From Chloroflexota bacterium (GTDB lineage: Bacteria; Chloroflexota; UBA4733), in contig JAICXR010000182.1 of NCBI GenBank assembly GCA_025980355.1, positions 1-6,832 on the forward strand: DNA of 6,832 nt, in the 5' to 3' direction. The stretch's first letter is position 1, and each line of letters starts with the position of its first letter. Shown here one piece after another: positions 1 to 5,505 of this stretch. The translations under genes and the position numbers were made by a program. Below the pieces are notes generated by a model. The model saw only the letters and a list, made by a program, of their open reading frames with translations, made no database searches and had not been told where the DNA came from.

Positions 1-119
1 CGCTCCCGCGGCTCCCGGCGCGCGAACCGCCCGGCGATCCGGGCGTGCAGTTCGTCCAGCCCGTCGGCCCAGACCGCCACCGCTTCCACGCCGACCGGCC
101 GCCCTGTCGCCGCCACCAT
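1..119 (-). CDS. IS701-like transposase, N-terminal fragment (cut by window edge)
   Basis: This is the first 39 codons of a leftward gene that runs off the window. The residues include a stretch around positions 22-39 (LDELHARIAGRFARREPRE) that resembles the N-terminus of IS701-family DDE transposases, where a similar segment precedes a conserved region ending in a VERKNGWQLAE-like motif. That motif and the catalytic residues lie outside the window. GTG, ATG and GTG are stacked in frame at 122, 119 and 116. A strong purine-rich ribosome site (GGGAGGGGAG, about 122-131) lies directly upstream. ATG at 119 is chosen, but the GTG at 116 has better spacing. Completeness of the transposase cannot be judged here. 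Confidence 0.65.
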   Translation of the reverse strand, partial: MVAATGRPVGVEAVAVWADGLDELHARIAGRFARREPRE

Positions 120-180
120 CACTCCCCTCCCGTTCACTGCCCCTGTCCCAGTTACGAGGTAAGTGCGGCTGTAGTATTAG
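1..180 (-). mobile_element. Partial insertion sequence, probably IS701 family (transposase 5' end and one terminus)
   Basis: The left edge of the window carries the beginning of a transposase reading leftward, with about 60 bp of non-coding DNA in front of it that would be the IS terminus. The inner edge is inferred at about 177-180, where TTAG fits the YTAR-type 4-bp target site known for IS701-family elements. No second terminus is in the window, so neither the inverted repeat nor the target duplication can be verified. The family call comes from the transposase N-terminus plus a general resemblance of the terminal DNA to IS701-type ends. The boundary could be off by several bases. Confidence 0.5.
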
Positions 181-187
181 CCTCGCA

Positions 188-1033
188 TTAATTGCACGTG
201 AAATTCTGCCACGACGGCAAGCAGAAACTTCCGCGCGGCGCGTACCAATCGTACACCTTGAGGTTGGCAGTAACGGCACCCGGTCTGACGACGACCGCAA
301 TCAATGTGTGATCGCCACACTCAATGGTGAGGCCGCACGCGACGGCCCGTGTGTAGCCCGCCATGGTATTGCAAACTGGAGCTAAGGAGCAGGGCATGGC
401 CAAAAGATAGTAAGCCCCCGGAGCGATGCCGTCCATCTCGAACGGCACGATATGCGAGCTCTCACCAGTGTGCAGGGAGTAATAGTGGCTGCTGCCATCC
501 GCCGCTACAGCGAACACCCAAAGATCCGGTACATAATTCGATGGATAGTTTAGTTCTCCACTGAGGCCACCAAGGCCATTGGCGGCACTGGCGTTGCTGT
601 CCCCGCCCGCGTCTGGCAGGCCGTTCGGGTTTGCCTCCCACGAGAATCGCTCCGTATTGAGTCGTTGCTGCAAGCCGTTCGGTCCGTTTATCCAGGTACG
701 GTAGCCGTCGGTGAATGCGGTCCAATTGTCGACCTTACGCCAGACCAACAATCCGCCGGTCGTGTGTTGTTGTGCATCCCCATTTGAGGAAAAGGTCTGA
801 TTATCCAGGCAGTCACCAACGACAGCAGAGGCAAGATTATGGAGAGCGGCAAAGCCAAGAACGAATTGACAGGGCACCGCCTGTGCCTGTGCCATTGCCG
901 CAGTGAATAACCACGGGATCAGAACAAACAGCGCCAGGGCGCGACGGAACATAGGGGGATCCAATCGTGTACGCGGTCTCTCGTCGTTGCAATCGTACCC
1001 AAGAGGAAGATGACCGGTACAGCTCCCTTTCAT
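188..1033 (-). CDS. Secreted cysteine-rich two-domain protein, function unknown (Chloroflexota-type)
   Basis: The protein has a hydrophobic signal segment (residues 28-52, MFRRALALFVLIPWLF then AMAQAQA, a likely signal peptidase I site). An N-terminal domain follows at about 55-135, beginning CQFVLGF and containing TTGGLLVWRK, DNWTAFTDGY and TWINGPNGL. I recognise this pattern from uncharacterised Chloroflexota exported proteins. The C-terminal part (about 165-268), with PGAYYLLA, CGLTIECGDHTLI and a closing VYDWYAP, looks like a carboxypeptidase-regulatory-like beta-sandwich. The mature part has eight cysteines (55, 75, 215, 221, 233, 239, 271, 280), an even number compatible with four disulfides. 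It probably acts outside the cell; no catalytic motif is visible. The ATG at 1033 has an excellent ribosome site (GGGGGAGG, 4 nt away) but puts 27 polar residues before the signal peptide. ATG at 952 gives a normal signal peptide but has no ribosome site. GC is visibly lower than in neighbouring genes, and an IS end adjoins its 3' side. Confidence 0.75.
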   Translation of the reverse strand: MKGSCTGHLPLGYDCNDERPRTRLDPPMFRRALALFVLIPWLFTAAMAQAQAVPCQFVLGFAALHNLASAVVGDCLDNQTFSSNGDAQQHTTGGLLVWRKVDNWTAFTDGYRTWINGPNGLQQRLNTERFSWEANPNGLPDAGGDSNASAANGLGGLSGELNYPSNYVPDLWVFAVAADGSSHYYSLHTGESSHIVPFEMDGIAPGAYYLLAMPCSLAPVCNTMAGYTRAVACGLTIECGDHTLIAVVVRPGAVTANLKVYDWYAPRGSFCLPSWQNFTCN

Positions 1034-1301
1034 TTGTCCTCCCCCGAACGGACCAAGCGTTTCAGGGAAACAATCCAGCTCAAGTGAGTACTAGCGGATA
1101 AGTCATGCCTGCATATCGACTACGCTGACGACCACCCCTTGACCACCGGCAATACTTGCTGGGCAGACTCTTGGACGGCTTGGGGCGCCGCGGGTGGGCT
1201 TCCCGGAAGGCGGCCAGCCGGAAGTCTGTGCTATCATCGCGGCGCCACACGATGTTGGCACGAGGTACCCGGTTTTGCTGAAGGTAGGACGGGGGGATAT
1301 T
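1034..1301. other. Divergent intergenic region without a recognisable gene
   Basis: This 268-bp stretch separates the leftward secreted-protein gene from the rightward binding-protein gene, so it should contain promoters for both. The only core promoter-like element I find is the extended -10 at 1229-1237. Open frames here, such as the upstream extension of the binding-protein frame back to GTG 1194, encode nothing recognisable. No riboswitch, tRNA or strong terminator hairpin is visible. Confidence 0.5.
1229..1237 (+). promoter_or_regulatory. Putative extended -10 promoter element for the binding-protein gene
   Basis: TGCTATCAT matches an extended -10 (TGn followed by TATCAT, close to TATAAT). 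No good -35 lies 16-18 bp upstream, as expected for an extended -10 promoter. The transcript would start near 1244, giving a leader of about 58 nt before the GTG at 1302. This excludes the longer frame start at 1194. It is a pattern match only. Confidence 0.35.
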
Positions 1302-2804
1302 GTGGCACTTGACCCATGGACCAGATTAATGACCCGGCGCGCCGCGCTGCAGGGCATCACCATCGCGAGCGCAGCCGGGGTAGGGGCGGCGCTGCTCGCG
1401 GCCTGCGGCGGCTCGGGAGCAATCAGCGCCGGTATCTCATCGGCCGCGGTAACGCCGTCAACCACCGCAACTCGGGGCACGGCGACATCTGCCGCGCCAA
1501 CGACCGCTCAGACGGCGGCCACCACCGCCAGCGCGGTTTCCACAATCAGCAGCATGGGGACCTCGGCAGCGTCGGCCGCGGCGAACGGAACCGGCAAGGG
1601 GCTAACTCTGACCTACATCTCGCCGGACAACCAGGGACGGCACGACGCCGAAAGCGCCATCTTCGCCGACTTCACCAAGGCGAACCCCGGCATCAGCGTG
1701 GAAATCCTTTCCGGCGGCACGTCCTGGGATACGACGAAGGTGAAGTTCCTGGCGAACTTCGCCAGCGGCCAGCCCGTCAACCTCTATGAGAGCGGCTTCG
1801 GCTTCTGGGTGGACGTCCAGGCGGCGATCATGGAGTACTCGTCGCTCATGGCCCGCGACAAGCTGGCGCCCAAGGACATCTTTCTGCCCCCGGCGCTTGA
1901 CGCCTGGACCGACGACGCGGGGAAGCTGTGGGCGCTCCCGGTCGTCGGCCTCTCCCAGGACGCCCTGGCCTATAACCAGGACCTCTTCGACGCGGCGGGG
2001 CTGCCCTATCCGCCGATCGATCCGAATGACGCCAGTTGGACGATGGAGCACTTCCTGGAATCCGCCCAGCAGCTGACCAAACCCGATCAACTGCAGTTCG
2101 GCTTCGGCGGGACGGTGGGCGGCTTCGACGGCGGCGGCATGACCCGCGGTACCTTCTTCGGCCAGGGACCGTGGGATGCGACGACGCAAAAAGCCCAGAT
2201 GGATCAGCCGGGCCAGGTCCAGGGTTTGCAGTTCTTCAAGGACCTGCGCGACAAGTACAAAGTGCAACCGAACGCCGCCCAGAAGACGGCCATCGGCGCC
2301 AAGGGCGACATCTTCACCAGCGGCAAAATCGGTATGCAGGTCATCTACGGCTATGTCCCCAAGCAGACCTTCCGTTGGGGGCTCGCGGCACTCCCCCACA
2401 ACGGCAGTCAGAACGTCTCGGGCCGCCAGGCCGCCACGCCGCTCATGGGCACGAAGACCGCCTACTCCGAGCAAACCTGGACCCTCCTGAAGTGGCTCAT
2501 GGTGCCGGCCAATGCCGCGCGCTTCCCGCTCAGTGCCCAGTACGCCGTCTCGCCGGTGGTCGGCGCGTCCGCCATCTCCGAGCAGGCGTACCAGGAGAGC
2601 GTTGGCGTCGATCCGAAGGCGTTTGAGTTGATGGCGGCACACTCCCACGCCAGCGCCTGGGCGATGAGCAAGCAGGTCGGCTATCCCAGCATCCGGGATT
2701 GGTTGACCAAGAACTTCACCGCCTTCGATCAGGGACAGCAGAGCGCGTCCGACTGGGGCAAGGAAGCGACCGCCTACATCAACGCAAACCTGCTGAAGCC
2801 GTGA
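1302..2804 (+). CDS. ABC transporter substrate-binding lipoprotein, family 1 (sugar-type)
   Basis: This 500-residue extracytoplasmic binding protein would capture a solute, most likely a carbohydrate or similar polar compound, for an ABC importer. The N-terminus has a twin-arginine-like motif (TRRAALQG), a hydrophobic stretch and a lipobox LLAAC with the acylated cysteine at residue 35, indicating Tat-type export and lipid anchoring. Residues 36-98 are a Ser/Thr/Ala-rich low-complexity tether. The solute-binding domain starts at about 100 (LTLTYISPDN) and shows an ADFTKANPGISVEIL segment typical of SBP_bac_1 proteins. GTG 1302 is chosen for its GGGGGG ribosome site 5 nt upstream; ATG 1329 (MTRRAAL) is the main alternative and keeps the whole signal peptide. 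The stop overlaps the next gene's start. No permease or ATPase gene adjoins it, so the membrane components must be elsewhere. The substrate cannot be told from sequence. Confidence 0.85.
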   Translation: MALDPWTRLMTRRAALQGITIASAAGVGAALLAACGGSGAISAGISSAAVTPSTTATRGTATSAAPTTAQTAATTASAVSTISSMGTSAASAAANGTGKGLTLTYISPDNQGRHDAESAIFADFTKANPGISVEILSGGTSWDTTKVKFLANFASGQPVNLYESGFGFWVDVQAAIMEYSSLMARDKLAPKDIFLPPALDAWTDDAGKLWALPVVGLSQDALAYNQDLFDAAGLPYPPIDPNDASWTMEHFLESAQQLTKPDQLQFGFGGTVGGFDGGGMTRGTFFGQGPWDATTQKAQMDQPGQVQGLQFFKDLRDKYKVQPNAAQKTAIGAKGDIFTSGKIGMQVIYGYVPKQTFRWGLAALPHNGSQNVSGRQAATPLMGTKTAYSEQTWTLLKWLMVPANAARFPLSAQYAVSPVVGASAISEQAYQESVGVDPKAFELMAAHSHASAWAMSKQVGYPSIRDWLTKNFTAFDQGQQSASDWGKEATAYINANLLKP

Positions 2805-4135
2805 GAGAGCGCGACCATGGGGGCCTCCTCGCCGGGACGGCCAGTGCCGACGTCACACCACCGGTTGGCCTCTGGAATGTCGGCGCGCGGCGGAGTGAGC
2901 GGATTCGCGACGACCTGCGCGCGACCGCGTTCGTCCTACAGGTCGGGTCCGAGCGGCTCGCCATCGTCAGCGTGGAGGTCATCCAGCTGATCCGGGAGTC
3001 GGTGGCGGCGATCCGCGAGCGCGTGGCAGCCGAGACGGGGATACCAGCGGAGCGCACGCTTGTGCTCTACGCCCACACGCATTCCAGTCCCATCACGCGC
3101 CCGAGTCGGGGCAAGATGCCGGACGACGACTACGTGCGCGTCCTGGAGAAGGCCACGGCCGGCGCCGTCATGATGGCGGCGCAGCGGCTCGTTCCGGCCC
3201 GCATCGCTTTCGGGGAGGGGCACATCGGCTTCAATGTCAACCGCCGCCGCATGACGCCGGGCGGCGTCCAGATGCTCCCCAATCCCGATGGTCCCGTCGA
3301 CCGGCGGGTGCGGGTCTTGCGCGTCGATGCCGTGCCCGCGGGCGTCGACGCGCCCCTGGCCGTGCTGTTCTCCGTGTGTTGCCACCCCACATCATTTCCG
3401 ACGAGCACGGCGACGGGGGCCGATTACCCCGGTGCCGCTCGCCGGGTGATCGAACACATCTATCGCGGCGAGACGAAGGCGCTCTTCCTGCCTGGGACCT
3501 TCGGCAACGTGCGGCCGGCGCCGGTGGATGCACAGGGACGTTTCCGTAGCGTGACCGATGTGGAGTTAGACCGGATCGGGCGGGCGCTCGGCGCCGAGGT
3601 GGTCCACGTCGCCGAGGAGGTGAGCGGCATTCCGCGCGAGCCCGGTACCGTCACGCCCACCTGGGATGGCACGGGGGGCCTCGGCGCCGTCCATCACGAC
3701 GTGCCACTGCGCTACCGCTCCGTGCCATCACGCGAAGAAATTCTGGCGTCCACTTCCCCGTTCGAACAGCCGTGGAAGGAACAGATGCTCTCCCAACTGG
3801 CGCGTGATGGCCGACTCCCAGACGGTGAACCCTGCGAGGTGCAGGTGATGCGGCTGGGTCCTTTCCTCGTCGTGGCCATCGGCGGCGAGCCGTTCGTCGA
3901 GACCGGACGGGCAATCGAGGCCCGCCTGGTGGCGACACCTGGTATTGCCGCGGTGCTGGTGCTCGGCTATGCCAACGGTTCCGCCGGCTATCTCTGTACC
4001 GCGCAAGCGAATGCCGAAGGAGGCTACGAGTCGGCGCAGGCTTACTTCAACTCGCAGCGACCCGGGCCGTACGCCGACGACACCGAGGCGGCAATTGTCG
4101 CAGCGGTAGGGACGTTAGCACAACGGCTTGTTTGA
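2801..4135 (+). CDS. Neutral/alkaline ceramidase-like zinc hydrolase (N-terminal domain family), cytoplasmic
   Basis: This 444-residue protein resembles the neutral/alkaline non-lysosomal ceramidase N-terminal domain family (zinc amidases cleaving N-acyl bonds). The family hallmarks appear in order: GTASADVTPPVGLW at 12-25, AHTHSSP at 91-97, CCHPTSF at 193-199, ADYPGAARRVI at 207-217, GGEPFVETGR at 361-370 and GGYESAQAYF at 407-416. His92/His94, His195, Glu363 and Tyr409 correspond to the usual His/His/Glu/Tyr zinc ligands. The usual GDxSPN-type nucleophile motif is replaced by GNVRPA (235-240), so the expected serine is absent. There is no signal peptide, unlike secreted ceramidases, and no room for a C-terminal Ig-like domain. 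GTG 2801 overlaps the TGA of the binding-protein gene (GTGA), implying translational coupling; the in-frame extension to 2699 lies inside that gene. The true substrate is unlikely to be ceramide and is unknown. Confidence 0.75.
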   Translation: MRERDHGGLLAGTASADVTPPVGLWNVGARRSERIRDDLRATAFVLQVGSERLAIVSVEVIQLIRESVAAIRERVAAETGIPAERTLVLYAHTHSSPITRPSRGKMPDDDYVRVLEKATAGAVMMAAQRLVPARIAFGEGHIGFNVNRRRMTPGGVQMLPNPDGPVDRRVRVLRVDAVPAGVDAPLAVLFSVCCHPTSFPTSTATGADYPGAARRVIEHIYRGETKALFLPGTFGNVRPAPVDAQGRFRSVTDVELDRIGRALGAEVVHVAEEVSGIPREPGTVTPTWDGTGGLGAVHHDVPLRYRSVPSREEILASTSPFEQPWKEQMLSQLARDGRLPDGEPCEVQVMRLGPFLVVAIGGEPFVETGRAIEARLVATPGIAAVLVLGYANGSAGYLCTAQANAEGGYESAQAYFNSQRPGPYADDTEAAIVAAVGTLAQRLV

Positions 4136-4175
4136 ACGGGACGATACCTCCCGCACTCCCGTACCGCTTAGCCGT
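4123..4175. terminator. Nested inverted repeats between convergent genes, possible bidirectional terminator
   Basis: Outer arms ACGGCT (4123-4128) and AGCCGT (4170-4175) enclose inner arms ACGGGA (4136-4141) and TCCCGT (4157-4162). The gaps between arms are 7 nt on each side. An alternative inner hairpin pairs CGGGA (4137-4141) with TCCCG (4149-4153). The element spans the spacer between the ceramidase-like gene and the oppositely oriented protease gene. No T-run follows on either strand, so classical intrinsic termination is doubtful. Confidence 0.3.
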
Positions 4176-4177
4176 CC

Positions 4178-4807
4178 TCAAGGCCACGCCACCGCCACCA
4201 ACACCAGCGCCAGGGCGAGGCAGTTGTACATGAGATGGTAGAGCGTCGAGCGATGGGTGCCGCCGAGGAAGTACTGGCGAGTGAACCAGAGGCCGCCGAT
4301 GCTGAGGGCCAGCGCCACGGCGAGCGGCACGCCGACGAGCATGTGGATCAGGCCGAAGAGGAGGCTGCGCCCGGCGCCGTCGCGCCAGGAGCGCGTGCCG
4401 CGCCGGAACATCAGCTCTTCCGCCTCGGCCAGGCGGGGGAGCACCAACACCAGCAGGATCACGAACGGCGGGATCAGCAACGGGTAGCTGAAGGGCGCGG
4501 TGATGATATTGCCGCCCCCGTTCTGGTCGCCGACCTGGGCGGCCACGACCGTCCACCAGCCCCAATCCAGGACGGGGTTGTTCAGGCTGAGGAGGCCGAC
4601 CGCGATGGCGACGACCGCCGCCAGCACGCCGAGGCTCTGGAGCGCCATCAGCGGGCGTAGCTGGCGGTACCAGCGCAGGGTGTCGGCGAAGCGTCCCTGG
4701 GAAGCGGTGATGACGAGGCTCGCGACGACGTAGGCGGTGATCGGGATCGTGCTCTTGAAGAGCAGCGCGCCCTCGATCGCCGCGAAGAGGAGGAGTAAAC
4801 CGGCCAC
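4178..4807 (-). CDS. CPBP family intramembrane metalloprotease (CAAX/Abi type)
   Basis: This is a 209-residue multi-span membrane protein with the three CPBP motifs: EELMFR (EExxFR) at 130-135, FGLIH (FxxxH) at 151-155 and HLMYN (HxxxN) at 191-195. In the family these glutamates and histidines form a metal site within the membrane; members process prenylated proteins, bacteriocins or signalling proteins. Hydrophobic segments lie at about 2-16, 20-34, 56-74, 108-123, 147-172 and 195-207. The substrate is unknown; no bacteriocin or peptide gene is nearby. An open frame extends further upstream to 5020, but that part is Arg/Pro-rich and lies antisense to the DedA gene. GTG 4807 is therefore chosen: it is the only start next to the hydrophobic N-terminus and lies 7 nt after an extended -10, which suggests a leaderless message (no ribosome site is visible). 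The gene converges with the ceramidase-like gene. Confidence 0.8.
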   Translation of the reverse strand: MAGLLLLFAAIEGALLFKSTIPITAYVVASLVITASQGRFADTLRWYRQLRPLMALQSLGVLAAVVAIAVGLLSLNNPVLDWGWWTVVAAQVGDQNGGGNIITAPFSYPLLIPPFVILLVLVLPRLAEAEELMFRRGTRSWRDGAGRSLLFGLIHMLVGVPLAVALALSIGGLWFTRQYFLGGTHRSTLYHLMYNCLALALVLVAVAWP

Positions 4808-4814
4808 GCGATCG

Positions 4815-4823
4815 ATGCTACCA
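4815..4823 (-). promoter_or_regulatory. Putative extended -10 for a leaderless protease transcript
   Basis: Read on the minus strand this is TGGTAGCAT, a TGn extended -10 followed by TAGCAT. It ends 7 nt before GTG 4807, so the transcript would begin at or within a base or two of the start codon. This accounts for the missing ribosome site. No clear -35 is present. It is a pattern match supported by its position. Confidence 0.4.
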
Positions 4824-4849
4824 CTGCCGTGCCGAAAGCGGACGGCGGT

Positions 4850-4855
4850 TATAGT
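4850..4855 (+). promoter_or_regulatory. Putative -10 element for the DedA/PFK pair
   Basis: TATAGT lies 29 nt before the DedA start codon, predicting a transcript start near 4862 and a leader of about 23 nt that contains the ribosome site. The -35 is poor: CTGCCG at 4824-4829, at an over-long 20-bp spacing. It lies back to back with the protease promoter, so RNA polymerase binding at the two sites would probably interfere. Confidence 0.35.
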
Positions 4856-4884
4856 GAAGGGCAGCAAAGCGGGAGGAGGCAGGT

Positions 4885-5505
4885 GTGCCCCAGTGGGCGC
4901 TGGAGGCGATTGCGACCTTCGGCTACGCCGCCGTCTTCGTGCTCGTCGCGGTCGAAGGGATCGGCATCCCCGTGCCTGGGGAAACGATGCTCCTGGTTGC
5001 GGCTGCACTGGCCGGCGCACATCACGCCGGCCGGCTCGACATTCGACTGATTATCGTCGTCGCGGCGGCCGCAGCGATTGCCGGTGATACCGGCGGCTAT
5101 TTCATGGGCCATCACTGGGGACGACAACTCCTCGCTCGCTGGGGACCGCGGGTCGGCCTGTCGGCGAAACGGGTAGCGCGCGTGGAACGCTTCTTCGATC
5201 GCTATGGCGTCCTCGCCGTATTTTTTGGTCGTTATCAGGCGATCTTCCGCACCTATATCGCCATGATTGCCGGCATGGCCCATATGCCGTTTCGCCTCTT
5301 CTTCCCGGTGCGATTGACGTCATGTATCGTCTGGGCCCTGTTCTACGGCCTCCTCGCCTACTTCCTGGGCAGCCAGTGGCCCCGCCTGGAAGTGTTATTC
5401 CACACCGTCGGCTATGTTGCGCTCGGCGTCGCGGTGACAATCGCCCTGGTGGTGGCCGTGGTGGTGTTCTTGCGCCATCCCCACCTGCGAGAATCGCCCC
5501 AGTGA
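4885..5505 (+). CDS. DedA family membrane protein (SNARE-associated/VTT domain)
   Basis: This 206-residue integral membrane protein belongs to the DedA (PF09335-type) family; characterised members act as lipid flippases, for example for undecaprenyl phosphate, or in membrane homeostasis. Visible motifs are EGIGIPVPGE at 24-33, GDTGGYFMGHHWGR at 67-80 and FFGRYQAIFRTYIAMIAGM at 113-131. Arg116 and Arg122 keep the six-residue spacing of the two essential arginines of E. coli YqjA/YghB. The usual Pro in the GRFxPGxRT stretch is missing (GRYQAIFRT). Hydrophobic segments lie at about 10-22, 35-46, 53-67, 109-130, 136-162 and 173-196. Start GTG 4885 has a strong ribosome site, GGGAGGAGG at 4871-4879, 5 nt away. 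The gene is divergent from the protease, and its TGA overlaps the GTG of the phosphofructokinase gene. Substrate specificity cannot be deduced. Confidence 0.9.
   Translation: MPQWALEAIATFGYAAVFVLVAVEGIGIPVPGETMLLVAAALAGAHHAGRLDIRLIIVVAAAAAIAGDTGGYFMGHHWGRQLLARWGPRVGLSAKRVARVERFFDRYGVLAVFFGRYQAIFRTYIAMIAGMAHMPFRLFFPVRLTSCIVWALFYGLLAYFLGSQWPRLEVLFHTVGYVALGVAVTIALVVAVVVFLRHPHLRESPQ

Noticed and set aside
1079..1088. Inverted repeat CTCA-AG-TGAG as a possible operator
   Set aside because: With four-base arms it is too short to distinguish from chance, and no second copy is nearby.
1275..1303. Possible -35/-10 pair TTGCTG ... TATTGT before the binding-protein gene
   Set aside because: The -10 would overlap GTG 1302 and the ribosome site; it would be relevant only if ATG 1329 were the start, and the upstream extended -10 is a better match.
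1602..2648. Long open frame (348 codons) antisense to the binding-protein gene
   Set aside because: It is rich in Arg/Gly/Leu without recognisable domains and mirrors the codon pattern of the clearly real plus-strand gene; a typical high-GC shadow.
3237..3938. Overlapping minus-strand frames under the ceramidase-like gene
   Set aside because: They are Arg/Pro-rich and motif-free, and overlap a gene with clear family motifs throughout.
4808..5020. N-terminal extension of the protease frame into the DedA gene
   Set aside because: The extension is Arg/Pro/Ser-rich, unlike the family, and lies antisense to well-conserved DedA codons and past the likely protease promoter.
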